The translations under genes were made by a program, and so were the position numbers. Of a stretch of DNA of 64,000 bases, positions 33,132 to 42,340 are shown piece by piece (within the stretch, counting starts at the first letter, position 1; each line of letters starts with the position of its first letter). Origin of the DNA: Acholoe squamosa (taxonomy: Eukaryota > Annelida > Polychaeta > Phyllodocida > Polynoidae); contig OX439037.1 of NCBI GenBank assembly GCA_949317995.1, positions 17,162,324-17,226,323 on the forward strand. The letters are read 5' to 3'. The notes below the pieces were generated by a model. It was not told the DNA's origin. It was given only the letters and a program-made list of their open reading frames with translations, and made no database searches.

Positions 33132-34130
33132 ATGGGTAGGAAATCAACGGGTGGGGCTATTGCCAAGCCTGGTACTAAGAAAATACCAAAGAATACGAGG
33201 AATAAGGCCAACTCTAGGACTTCGAGCAGCTCTGATCCAAATATGGTTGACCCGGTGTCACCTATTCCAAAAGCTTCAGGAGTAAATTTGGGTTTAGCTG
33301 CTGACCAGACGTTCATCAATCTGGAGGAGAGGACTACGGTAATGGAAGACCAGCTTGCTGATATCAAAGATCTTCTGGAGACCATAGCAGCTAAACAGAA
33401 CAATCCGGTAGAAGGGGCGTGTCAGGCGGACTCACGTGGTGGTGTTTTGACGCAGGATTCGAAAGGCGCTGTAACCAAGCAACGGGGTAGACGTAGGCAG
33501 CGCTCGCCTAGTGACCGGGGGAGCCGTGACAACAGGAATCCAAGATGGCGACGGGACCGTTCACCTTCGTCGGATTCGGATAAAGATTCATCTTTTTCAA
33601 GGGGTTCTTCTACTGATACTACCCATTCTACACGGAAAAGACATCGGGGTGAGTTCGATCAGAAGGATTATCTAGAGAAAAATTCCAAAATTGATTGTAT
33701 TGAACGGTTAATGCTGGTAAATGTACGTCTTGCGAAAGACAAGTATGAGGAGGGCGAGGATATTTTCCATCTGCTTGGCCACCTTGAAATGTTAGTCGAA
33801 AAGTCGAGTACAAGAATCTATACGGTGTCAGCTTTATCTAAATATGATAAGTCTGTGAAGGATAGGGCAAACAGGAGCGGGTTAAAAGCATTCGAGAGAG
33901 TGGACAACTCTGATATCCTTAGATATTTGTCTTACGACGGGACCGTTCAGGCCCAGAAGGGGCAGGTGGCGAAACCCAAATCTTTCAAATCTAGGTCAGC
34001 TCGTACTTGCTTTGCTTTTAATAGGGCTGAGGGTTGTAGGGAGGACCCCTGTAAATACCGTCATGTTTGTGATATATGTGGTTCCCCTAGCCATGGCAAG
34101 GATAAATGCCAAAAGAACAAAAAGGATTAG
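33132..34130 (+). CDS. Gag-like protein with CCCH and CCHC zinc fingers
   Basis: I choose the ATG at 33132 (MGRKSTGG); the frame is open upstream from 33066. About 332 residues. A Lys/Thr-rich N-terminus is followed by a short heptad-like helix (around residues 75-105, LEERTTVMEDQLADI). An Arg/Ser-rich segment (about 130-180, RGRRRQRSPSDRGSR), a helical middle, and tandem zinc fingers at the very C-terminus follow: C-x8-C-x4-C-x3-H, then C-x2-C-x4-H-x4-C. Nucleic-acid binding and particle formation are inferred. The stop is TAG, and the following RT frame is in the same phase, so a Gag-RT fusion could arise by stop-codon readthrough. Confidence 0.8.
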   Translation: MGRKSTGGAIAKPGTKKIPKNTRNKANSRTSSSSDPNMVDPVSPIPKASGVNLGLAADQTFINLEERTTVMEDQLADIKDLLETIAAKQNNPVEGACQADSRGGVLTQDSKGAVTKQRGRRRQRSPSDRGSRDNRNPRWRRDRSPSSDSDKDSSFSRGSSTDTTHSTRKRHRGEFDQKDYLEKNSKIDCIERLMLVNVRLAKDKYEEGEDIFHLLGHLEMLVEKSSTRIYTVSALSKYDKSVKDRANRSGLKAFERVDNSDILRYLSYDGTVQAQKGQVAKPKSFKSRSARTCFAFNRAEGCREDPCKYRHVCDICGSPSHGKDKCQKNKKD

Positions 34131-36095
34131 TGTGTAGCCCTTAGGCAGGGTCCTACTTTGAAATCTGAAGATTTGATGCCTGATTTTAATGTAGTGTGTA
34201 CGGTAGACCCTCCTAAGCCTCCTGTTTCTATCATTCCGGGTGATAAAATTAATAATGATAGTGTAAATATGTATAATTCTTGTGAATTGTCAAAGAATTT
34301 ATTTAATTCTTATAGTTGCCCAGTACAGGGTGAGGTTGAAGCACTTTTTACAGTGGAATGTTTAAATAGACCCAGCATCAGGGTTTATGACAGTTGTGTA
34401 AATGGGGTATGTATGTGTGAGCACTTCATTTATGGTAGGAGGGCTCAGATACTCCCGTGTCGACTTGCTAGTTTTCTTAGACAGTCGGACCTTATTAATA
34501 TCAATCAGATTGAGTCTGATTTTCTATGGTGTGGCTTTACCGAGGGTTTCAAAATAGTTGACCCAGGGTGTGATACAACATATGATTGTATAAATTATAA
34601 GTCTATTTTAGAAGATAGATTTTATAACGAGATGTGTAGTATTATTGAGGAGGAGTTGGACCAAGGCCTAGTTACAAAAACTGAGTTTAAACCCAAATGT
34701 ATTCACTCCCTAGGGGGTGTGGAAAAATGTAATGGTAAACTTCGTCCTATTACCGACTGCAGTATGCCTGATAAAATCTCTATAAATAATTATATGAGTA
34801 CTACTTCTAGTCCATTTTCATACAATTCTATTAACACTGTTACAGCTCAGTTAGATAGAGACGACTTCATGAGTGTGGTAGACTTGAAATCAGCTTACCG
34901 GTCTATAGGAGTTTACGGTCCACACATCAAGTATCAGGGTTTTCGCTGGGATTTTGGTAGTGGTGCAGAATTTTATGAAAGTAACGGCCTAACCTTTGGT
35001 TTAAAGTGTGCTCCATACATTTTTAACAGAATATCAGATTTTATTGTCTCAGTTGCAAAATTCTATGGTGTTGAAAGGATTGTAAATTATCTGGATGACT
35101 TCATAATTATTGCTAATTCTGAGGAAGAATGTAGACATCAGAGAAATATTCTCATCGAGTGTATGGAATTTATGGGCTTCAAAATATCCACAGAAAAAGT
35201 AACTGAACCTAGTCAAAAATGTGATTTTCTTGGTATAAGCATTGACTCTACTATTATGGAATTATCACTCCCCCAGAGTAAGGTGGATAAAATGAAACTT
35301 GCCATAGATGATTGTATAGGTAGGAAATTTGTATCTAAAAAGACGTTGCAGAGTATTGGTGGTCTGATGTCCTTCTGCTCTCAAGTAGTACGTGGTGGCA
35401 GAACCTTTAGCAGGAGATTGTTTGATCTTTGTGCAAAGGCCAGGAATAGGGGTGTTATTAAACTTAATGAGGAAGCCCAAAATGACCTGCTCTGGTGGAA
35501 GGATTTTTGCAATGTTTTCAATTGTAAAAATATCATTTTGAATGATAATGAATGTACTCCTATGTATTCCGATTCCTCTATACAGGGCTTTGGGGCCTGG
35601 TTTGATAAAGACTATTTGTATGGTACTTGGAATGATTCTAATCCTATGTTGGACTGTGTGGGTCATTTCGTTCAGGCCCCTAAACTTGATAATCTCAAAA
35701 TTCACCACAGAAATATAAATGTGTACGAACTCTACCCGGTAATGGTAGGTCTTAAGCGCTGGGTGAAGAAGTTTTCCAACACTAGGGTTCATTGTATTAC
35801 GGACAACATGCAGGTCTTGGCCATGTTAAATACAGGTAGATCCAAGAATAAGTTGTGTATGTCCTGGTTGAGAGATATTTTTTGGCTATGTTTTATACAT
35901 AATATTGAAATATATTCAACATATATTAAATCTGAGGAAAATGTTCTAGCAGACCATCTGTCTAGACTGAATTACAAAGGTGTTCCTCTGAAATGTAAAA
36001 ATGTTTTAACTAGTTATAACATGTGTTGCTATGCTTCCAGATCTGAGGGAGCTAGAGCGGAGAAGGAGAAGGTATTTGTACAGGGGCGTGGCTGA
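34131..36095 (+). CDS. reverse transcriptase-RNase H
   Basis: An uninterrupted frame of about 650 codons directly after the Gag TAG. The first ATG inside it is at 34176. The RT domain has KLRPITDCSMPDK, VVDLKSAYRS (first catalytic Asp), GLKCAPYIFNR and the catalytic box YLDDF at about residue 310. RNase H has MYSDSSIQGFGAWF (first Asp), NVYELYP (Glu), TDNMQVLAML (Asp) and SEENVLADHLSR. It copies the element RNA and removes the template strand. The end overlaps the recombinase frame by 65 bases. The intact length suggests recent activity even though the recombinase is broken. Confidence 0.9.
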   Translation, partial: CVALRQGPTLKSEDLMPDFNVVCTVDPPKPPVSIIPGDKINNDSVNMYNSCELSKNLFNSYSCPVQGEVEALFTVECLNRPSIRVYDSCVNGVCMCEHFIYGRRAQILPCRLASFLRQSDLININQIESDFLWCGFTEGFKIVDPGCDTTYDCINYKSILEDRFYNEMCSIIEEELDQGLVTKTEFKPKCIHSLGGVEKCNGKLRPITDCSMPDKISINNYMSTTSSPFSYNSINTVTAQLDRDDFMSVVDLKSAYRSIGVYGPHIKYQGFRWDFGSGAEFYESNGLTFGLKCAPYIFNRISDFIVSVAKFYGVERIVNYLDDFIIIANSEEECRHQRNILIECMEFMGFKISTEKVTEPSQKCDFLGISIDSTIMELSLPQSKVDKMKLAIDDCIGRKFVSKKTLQSIGGLMSFCSQVVRGGRTFSRRLFDLCAKARNRGVIKLNEEAQNDLLWWKDFCNVFNCKNIILNDNECTPMYSDSSIQGFGAWFDKDYLYGTWNDSNPMLDCVGHFVQAPKLDNLKIHHRNINVYELYPVMVGLKRWVKKFSNTRVHCITDNMQVLAMLNTGRSKNKLCMSWLRDIFWLCFIHNIEIYSTYIKSEENVLADHLSRLNYKGVPLKCKNVLTSYNMCCYASRSEGARAEKEKVFVQGRG

Positions 36096-36939
36096 GTCCA
36101 CACGTAAGGTTCGCAAACAGCAGTTTGGCAGGTACAAAAAATTTTGTAAGAAGTTTAATTTCAATCCCCTACCTTGTTCTCCTTCTCAGGCCTTGTTGTA
36201 TGGTGTCTATTTATCAGATAAAATGAAACCTATATCTGTTAGGAACTATTTATCTGCAGTGTGGTAATTTCAGAAACTAAAAGGTTATTCTGATTGTAGT
36301 AGTAGTTTTATTGTAAAAAAGACACTGGATGGTATCGAACGTAGTTATAAATGTTCTTCTACTAAAACATATCCTTTAACTCCCAGTGATATGTTAAATA
36401 TCAAATCTAATCTGGATTTGTCTGTGTATGAGGATGTAGTCTTCTGGTCAGCTATCTTATTGTGTTACCGAGGTGTTTTCAGGGTAGGTCATGTAGTGGA
36501 CTCCCCTCATAACCTTAAATCTAAAAATGTGTCGTTGTCTATTGACTGAATTCGCATTGATGTTAGATCTTCTAAAACTGACCAGTTTGGTAGGAAACCT
36601 TACGTGGTATATTTAAAGCGTAATGATTTTTCTGGTCTTTGTCCAGCTAGGTATCTGAAGATTTGTAAGGGTTCAAAAAATAGATTATTGTTCAATATAT
36701 GTAACAAACTGTTAACTTATAATTATATTAATACCAGGTTGAAGGCTATTGCTATAAAATGTAATATTTCCCACAAGGTTTCAACCCATTCACTCCGTCA
36801 TGGTGGGGCGACTCTGTTAAAAGATTCAGGTTTAAAGGTCGATGATATTAAAAAGAGAGCAAATTGGAAATCTAATGTTGTATATAATTATTTACATGAT
36901 TCAAAACAGGATTTACTAGCTCTAGATGTGATGTTATAG
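36031..36939 (+). pseudogene. tyrosine recombinase with two in-frame stops
   Basis: The frame is +1 relative to RT-RNase H. It is interrupted by TAA at 36265-36267 and TGA at 36547-36549 but otherwise keeps phase to 36939. The N-terminal part has the pattern STRKVRKQQFGRYKKFCKKF (core-binding domain). In the catalytic part an Arg in LLCYRGVFRVGH, the H-x-x-R box in THSLRHGG, and AxW...YNYL with the likely nucleophile Tyr are present. All catalytic residues therefore survive, and only the two stops disable it. In the other copy (17882-18904) the gene is open. Confidence 0.83.
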
Positions 36940-37109
36940 TGTGGAATGGTGTATCCATTGTGTTTGGCGGTTTTTTGGCATGTACAGAATTGATATTGAC
37001 TAAGTCAATTCTCACCAAACCCATTGTCTCCTTCCTTTATTCCACTTGTGATACTATTATTAATATTATAATATTTATTATTATTATATTCCCAACCGGA
37101 CATAATTAA

Positions 37110-37113
<4 letters not shown>

Positions 37114-37142
<29 letters not shown>
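37114..37142. repeat. (TA)n microsatellite
   Basis: An uninterrupted TA run of about 29 bases in the AT-rich 3' flank of the retroelement. Confidence 0.9.
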
Positions 37143-37146
<4 letters not shown>

Positions 37147-37225
37147 ATGTCAGTGCATGCAGAATGCATTCTAATGCATCCTAAAGGTGCAGACCATGGT
37201 ATAAATGCAATGTGTGATGATTATA

Positions 37226-37312
37226 CTTGCACACATGCCTTTTAGGTACTTGATAGAGGCACTCGGCTCTGCCTCATGCCTCTATCAGTACCTAAAAGGC
37301 ACTAGTGCAAGC
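37226..37312. repeat. hairpin / foldback at the edge of the Polinton-like fragment
   Basis: Arms 37226-37262 and 37275-37312 are reverse complements with a few mismatches around a 12-base spacer. The best part pairs GCCTTTTAGGTACTTGATAG with CTATCAGTACCTAAAAGGC. It lies about 10 bases before the first recognisable codons of the truncated ATPase. It is either a small foldback MITE or a rearrangement junction. Confidence 0.75.
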
Positions 37313-37320
37313 ATTTCACT

Positions 37321-37665
37321 GTGGGGTCACACCATCGCAGTTTAAGTGTAATTTTTATTACACAAAACTTGTTTTTCAATAATCCTGCCTTCAGAACATT
37401 GAGCTTAAATGCACACTACCTAGTGGTTTTTAAAAACCCTAGAGACATGAGTCAAATAGGACACATCAGCAAACAGGCCTTTCCTGGACAAAAATCCTTT
37501 CTGACAGAGGTATATAACTCAGAAACCAAAGAGAAGCATTCATATATCCTATTGGACTTTAAGCAGAGCACACCTAACAAGCTGAGGGTAAGGAACAGCA
37601 TAACAACTCCTTGGAATACCTTGGTTTTCATTCCTAAAGCTTCAGCTTCAAAAGGAAAACGTTAG
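37321..37665 (+). pseudogene. packaging ATPase, C-terminal fragment
   Basis: About 110 codons without the Walker A part. The start HHRSLSVIFITQNLF, then LNAHYLVVFKNPRDMSQIGH, has the form of the Walker B/sensor region and tail of FtsK/HerA-type DNA-packaging ATPases found in Polinton-like elements. The assignment rests on remembered family patterns, so it needs a profile search. The gene is cut off at its 5' side next to the hairpin. The 3' end appears natural (a basic tail, then a stop directly before the next start). Confidence 0.65.
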
Positions 37666-37666
37666 G

Positions 37667-38007
37667 ATGGTGACCAAAAAATCTACTACTGGTGGAAAAT
37701 TGAAACTTTTAAGGAAGCATTATCACTTGTTGAAACACATATCCAAATGTTCCTCGGGAGAGTGTTCCCACATCATAAAAGGCTTGAGTGATGAGGTCAT
37801 CAGGTTAATGAGTCAAATTTGTTGCGTAACGAATCAGATGCAGTTAAACGTCTAACACCCTACAAGAAAGAACTGAAGGCAGTGACTAGGCACAAGGCTA
37901 CCATAAAGCAGAAGAGGAAAACCTTTGAGCAAAAGGGTGGATTTTTGGGAACCATATTGGGTCTAGCCTTACCGTTAATAAAAGGTCTCATAGGAGCACG
38001 TCGATAA
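37667..38007 (+). pseudogene. small basic protein with hydrophobic tail (pX-like), frameshifted
   Basis: Two overlapping short frames (37667-37855 and 37819-38007) together look like one gene of roughly 110 codons, interrupted by a frame change near 37825-37850. The first part is basic with Cys and His. The second is Lys/Arg-rich and ends in KGGFLGTILGLALPLIKGL, a Gly/hydrophobic tail like that of the adenovirus pX-type core proteins reported from adintoviruses and Polintons. The role as a DNA-condensing or membrane-active core protein is inferred only. Confidence 0.55.
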
Positions 38008-38011
38008 CATC

Positions 38012-38434
38012 ATGTCTTATTCAAGGATGGCCCTCGTAAGGGCGGATCTTGTTCCCCGAGAAAAAAACCATTCTCCTGTTACTACTACCTCTCCTGTTTC
38101 TACATCTCCGTCTCCTCCCCAGCCTGGACCTAGTGTTCAAGACCAGTACTACAGCACTCAACTTTTAAGGGAAGGTTTAACTCCTGATTCCAGCCTGGTT
38201 CAAGTCCTGAACCACCTTCAAAGTAAAGCACACGAGGTCCTTAACTCTCCTAACCTTAAACTGAAGGACAAGTTAAGGCAGTACAATCAACTTATGATAA
38301 AGTCGGGAATATTAACTAAGAAAGCCAAGGCCTTAGGACAACCTAGGGAAGGATCCTATCCTGGTCGAGCAGTAGGACAAGGACCTGCAGCAGCAGCAAG
38401 GGGTATAAAAAGACACCGACGACGACGACGATGA
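38012..38434 (+). CDS. conserved element protein, unknown function (140 residues)
   Basis: The gene starts four bases after the pX-like gene. A Pro/Ser/Thr-rich segment (about residues 22-46) is followed by a helical region with LLREGLTPDSSLVQVLNHL and KLKDKLRQYNQLM, and then an Arg-rich end. Its position between core-protein and integrase genes suggests a structural or accessory role in the element. I recognise no named domain. Confidence 0.55.
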   Translation: MSYSRMALVRADLVPREKNHSPVTTTSPVSTSPSPPQPGPSVQDQYYSTQLLREGLTPDSSLVQVLNHLQSKAHEVLNSPNLKLKDKLRQYNQLMIKSGILTKKAKALGQPREGSYPGRAVGQGPAAAARGIKRHRRRRR

Positions 38435-38548
38435 CGTCACTTTCACAGATGACAGAGATGTTCCCCAACTTCCTGACGATTCAGATGGAGACAGCGTAGA
38501 TGAAGTTTATGGGGGGAACTACCTGGACCTCATGCAAAAGACAACACA

Positions 38549-38959
38549 GTGGGTATGGATGCCGACATCAAAGAAAGAATACCTGCCACTTACAGAATGA
38601 CTGCTAAAAAACTCTACAGAGAATTATCACGTCATGGAAGTGAGATATTAAATTGGAACAGAGACGGGGAAATATATGTCAACGGGGAGCGTGTTCCTGG
38701 AACCGACATAACAGATTTGTTAGCTTTTGCTGCCAGACCAAAGTCGTTGAGAAAGGACCAACCTAAAGGAAGCCAGGTTTTCATAAGAGCAGTTAAAAGG
38801 TTAAACCCCACCTTGAAATTTGTCAAAAACAAGTTGGCTTTTGTAGGACACAGTCCTTCTTTTGCTGCCAGTCCCTTGAAGAGGGCATCCCCTATCAAAA
38901 AGTGGAAAGTAAGTCAAAAAGGAACTGGACGTAAGTTGATATGGCGCACAAGGCTTTGA
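38549..38959 (+). CDS. conserved element protein with IPATYR...LxW motif
   Basis: 136 codons. The first half has IPATYRMTAKKLYREL, then ILNWNRDGEIYVNGERVPG and DLLAFAARPK. The second half is Lys-rich. The helix-strand-helix pattern with a short beta hairpin (GEIYVNG) is one I associate with small proteins encoded beside integrases in invertebrate virus-like elements, but the function is unknown. The sequence before it (38435-38548) carries an acidic stretch in another phase, so the real gene may start earlier and be frameshifted. The end overlaps the start of the integrase frame by 19 bases. Confidence 0.55.
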   Translation: MGMDADIKERIPATYRMTAKKLYRELSRHGSEILNWNRDGEIYVNGERVPGTDITDLLAFAARPKSLRKDQPKGSQVFIRAVKRLNPTLKFVKNKLAFVGHSPSFAASPLKRASPIKKWKVSQKGTGRKLIWRTRL

Positions 38960-39993
38960 AGAAAGATGTCCTCAGGTTTTACACAGATCCTAAACAACCT
39001 GGAAGTTTCACCGGTGTTTCTAAACTTCAACATCATCACTTAAAGAAAACAAAGAAAAAAAACATAGAACAAGCATTGGAAGATGTAGACGCATACACCA
39101 GACACAAACCTTACAAGAGAAGATTTCCTAGAAGAAAAACACAAACATGGGGCATAGACAAACAGTGGCAACTTGATCTTATAGACATGCGAGAATTTTC
39201 AAAGGAAAACAAAGGATACCAGTACATCCTAGCGGGAATAGATGTGTTTTCAAGGTATGGGTTTGGGCAACCTGAGAAAAGTAAGAGAGCCGATGATGTC
39301 ACAGAGGCTTTAAAAAAAATGAGCAAAGAAAGAAAACCTCAACAAATTCAAACTGACAAGGGCAAAGAGTTTGTCAACAGAATTTTTAAGAAACACTGTG
39401 AAGATGAAAACATCAATTTTTTCATAGGTCAAAACGACGACGTGAAGTGTGCCTTAGCTGAAAGGTTCAACTCTACTTTTCAAGGAAAAATGTGGAGATG
39501 TTTCTCTCATTTCAATAACTACAAATGGGTTAACTTGCTGCCCGACTTGGTTAAGTCCTACAATCTAACTTACCACAAAACCTTAGGAGCTGCCCCTTCA
39601 GACATAAATAAAAACAACTTAGAAGTCTTGTTTTACAGGTTGTAAGATCAACCTCAAAAGAAACAAGTTCCTGGCCTTAAGTTGAAGAAAAAAAATCAAG
39701 TGCGAATGCTGAAAACAAAGAAAACAATCAACAGAGGATACAAACCTAACTGGACAGAGGAAATATACACAGTGGACGGTGTTTCACCCAAAGGGTACCA
39801 CCTCAAAGATCTCCTTGGAGAAGAGATAAAAGGAAGCTTCTACGAACCTGAAGTTCAGAAGGTGCAAGCCCGTCACGGAAGACGCTACAACATAGAAAAA
39901 ATAGTTAAATACAGAGGAAAAGGCAAGAAGCCTTCATCAAGTGGAAGGGTTATGGAGACAAGTTCAACTCTTGGGAACCTGTTAAGAACATAG
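38941..39993 (+). pseudogene. retroviral-type (RVE) DDE integrase with one in-frame stop
   Basis: The frame is open to 39642, has a TAA at 39643-39645 and continues in phase to 39993, for about 350 codons in total. The catalytic core has the DDE triad: Asp in QLDLIDMREF, Asp in QTDKGKEF, and Glu in ALAERFNSTF, with typical spacing. An N-terminal basic region precedes it. A C-terminal segment after the stop (WTEEIYTVDG, GYHLKDLLGEEI) looks like the small beta-barrel or chromodomain-like tail of Polinton integrases. In active elements this enzyme inserts the element DNA. Here the stop falls between core and tail. The motif H-x-C zinc binding is not evident. Confidence 0.83.
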
Positions 39994-39997
39994 GCAA

Positions 39998-40490
39998 ATG
40001 GCGTTTACTTTAACTCTACCTAGCAACTCGTCTATGAACGTGTTTCCTGACAACACTTTAACAAGTTACAACACTATTTTGGCAGAATACATTAACTCTC
40101 CTACTCAGTTAGAGTGTGCTCTTCAAGAAATAACCTGTCCTACCATGTGGTACAACGTCAAAGAAGAAGCCATTCTCTTGGCAGAGGGAGAAAACGACGT
40201 GAAAAACAACCTCCGCACTGTGGTAGCTTTATAAAACAAACGCAAAAGAGAATTTTTTCCTCTGGGAAGACCAGGAGCCCATAGTGTCTTCAGTAGATCT
40301 TCAAGCTCTACGTCAAATCTAACAGCCCAATCTGCTTTGAAAAGAGGAGTGAAAATAACAAAGAACCTATGTCATGTCGATCCTGTGGGACCTTCTGAAA
40401 CACATCTTAAAGAGCTCATCTATACGATTTCAACGTACTTGGAATCGAGCCTCTGCTCCAATTATTTACTGAGTTATTCAGAATTGAAGT
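39998..40490 (+). pseudogene. capsid-region protein, broken N-terminal fragment
   Basis: The open frame 39998-40234 begins MAFTLTLPSNSSMNVFPDN and has the pattern of a conserved protein (LPSNSS...FPxN...ALxEI..P) that I recall next to integrases in invertebrate virus-like elements. After the stop, a different phase stays open with an Arg/Ser-rich stretch to about 40490, probably from the same or the next gene after a deletion. The function is unknown. It is placed in the structural-gene region by context only. Confidence 0.45.
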
Positions 40491-40499
40491 TAAATTAGC

Positions 40500-40900
40500 C
40501 CAGTCTCCTTAACCTTGCAGATGACCTTGACCTTGAATAAGGCAGTTATGATAATTCAAGTGGTAGATGGCCTTAGCTCTACATGGGACAATGTTAGGTG
40601 TCTTCAATATGATTTTCCTCAGATTTGAAGCAAAATATGGGCTTTTGACCTTTGCCATGGCCTTTTTGTGACCTTGACCTTCATCAAGGTCATCTGAGGG
40701 AACTATCCAGTTAAAAACCATATTGCTAATCACATTGCATCATAATATACAATAAATAGTCAAAATATTTAGAATTTGGCCGGTTTGACCTAGAAACCCT
40801 GAATATTGACCCTGTGACCTTGACCTTTCAAGAAGGTCACCTTCACTTGACCTAGATGATGTTCATACTGACCCGGGTACACACGGAAAGTTTCAAGGCC
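40500..40900. repeat. repeat rich in TGACCTTGACCTT words
   Basis: TGACCTTGACCTT or close variants occur at about 40522, 40670 and 40817, with reverse-orientation AAGGTCA(T/C)CT near 40686 and 40833. The spacing of about 147 bp between clusters suggests an eroded tandem array of about 150-bp units. The half-site AGGTCA in DR1 arrangement resembles a nuclear-receptor element, but here it is most simply part of a dispersed repeat. Confidence 0.5.
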
Positions 40901-41360
40901 ATATCGTTAACAGTTCTCTAGATATACCCAATCTATGAGATTATCTATTGCAAATCTAAGCACTTCCCATCCATCTACCCACCCAAAAGGCAGTCTATGT
41001 GCCACTTTTGGGATACCCTATGTATTGGCAGCCCGTCCAGGAATAGAGCTCAACTTCCGAACTTCAACCTGGAATATCTCAGTGAATAATAGGAGTAGAG
41101 ACTTGATTCCAAGTGCGTTGAGATTGTATGACTGTCTTCTACATAGTGCATCTAAGAAGAATGCAGCATGGAAATACGAATTTTAATTAGATCTATATGG
41201 AAGAAAAGAAATCAAGTTAATACAAAATTTTGCTTTATCTGGTACCCCAAGGGTACTCAAGTCTGAAGCAGTCAATACATCAGGTTTTATAACCAGCGAA
41301 CCAATAAAGTCTTTTTAGATATAGTGTAAATAGTGGCTATTGTATTAATGTTCAAGAAAA

Positions 41361-42340
41361 ATGTCAGAAAGTGTGAAAAATGCTTATTTTCACCTATTTT
41401 CACCCATTTTTCACATTTATCTGACATTTCATCATCAACTAGGCAACTCTGAAAAGCTCTGGAGACCTTAACAGGTTGGAGACGAGGCTGTGAAGAAACC
41501 CCACACTTAGAACATATACTGTGGTCAAGAATATCAACATGAACATATCTATAGACAGTACTAGAAGTATACCGAGGGCCATTTCTGACCCTGCCCCTAC
41601 CCCCTGAAGACTGGAGCATGACATGCCATTTGTATAGTGAGTGGCAAGGAAACAATAGAAGGTGTGAGTTTTACTCTGCTCATGTGGTGGGGGAGGAAGG
41701 GGGGGGGCTTCAGCATCCATGCACTGTAGCTGTAAGGCTAATACAGCCCATGTTCACTAGTCAGGGAAACCACATTAAAACATGATTAGGGTCAGAAAAT
41801 GTTGAATTTCTTGACATTGAGGGAAAATTTTGATATTTTCTAGTAGAAAAATGTCAGAAAGTGTGAAAAATGCTTATTTTCACCTATTTTCACCCATTTT
41901 TCACATTTATCTGACATTTCATCATCAACTAGGCAACTCTGAAAAGCTCTGGAGACCTTAACAGGTTGGAGACGAGGCTGTGAAGAAACCCCACACTTAG
42001 AACATATACTGTGGTCAAGAATATCAACATGAACATATCTATAGACAGTACTAGAAGTATACCGAGGGCCATTTCTGACCCTGCCCCTACCCCCTGAAGA
42101 CTGGAGCATGACATGCCATTTGTATAGTGAGTGGCAAGGAAACAATAGAAGGTGTGAGTTTTACTCTGCTCATGTGGTGGGGGAGGAAGGGGGGGGGCTT
42201 CAGCATCCATGCACTGTAGCTGTAAGGCTAATACAGCCCATGTTCACTAGTCAGGGAAACCACATTAAAACATGATTAGGGTCAGAAAATGTTGAATTTC
42301 TTGACATTGAGGGAAAATTTTGATATTTTCTAGTAGAAAA
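41361..42340. repeat. perfect 490-bp tandem duplication
   Basis: Copies 41361-41850 and 41851-42340 appear identical over their whole length. Each contains the small internal repeat TTTTCACCTATTTTCACC and a G run. Each holds identical minus-strand frames of about 93-101 codons with no recognisable domain. The exactness points to a very recent duplication or an assembly artefact. Confidence 0.93.

Larger units (their letters stand above)
32930..36939 (+). mobile_element. tyrosine-recombinase retrotransposon (DIRS/Ngaro-like), second copy
   Basis: The gene order on the plus strand is Gag (33132-34130), RT-RNase H (34131-36095) and tyrosine recombinase (~36031-36939). The domain layout and frame relationships are the same as in the Ngaro element at 17452-22955, but the proteins are only distantly similar. 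The leader before Gag contains a GC-rich segment (32950-33060). I could not find split direct repeats or inverted termini. The 3' end after 36939 is AT-rich and ends near the hairpin at 37226. Two stops in the recombinase make this copy defective. Confidence 0.82.
37321..40500 (+). mobile_element. Polinton/Maverick-like (adintovirus-type) element fragment
   Basis: A run of plus-strand genes, tightly packed: packaging-type ATPase C-terminus, a small basic pX-like protein, two conserved small proteins, a retroviral-type integrase and the beginning of a capsid-region protein. This combination of an integrase with virus-like morphogenesis genes is characteristic of Polinton/Maverick elements and the related adintoviruses. 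The fragment lacks a protein-primed DNA polymerase B, a maturation protease, complete capsid genes and terminal inverted repeats. Several genes carry stops or frame changes, so this is an old, inactive genomic remnant, described as it stands. Confidence 0.78.

Noticed and set aside
37236..37301. Helitron 3' end hairpin
   Set aside because: The arms are far longer than the usual Helitron hairpin, and no CTRR end or Rep/helicase sequence is nearby.
41287..41655. Repeated minus-strand frame of about 122 codons
   Set aside because: The same frame occurs twice only because the DNA is duplicated. No recognisable domain, and part of it is a simple TTTTCACC repeat.
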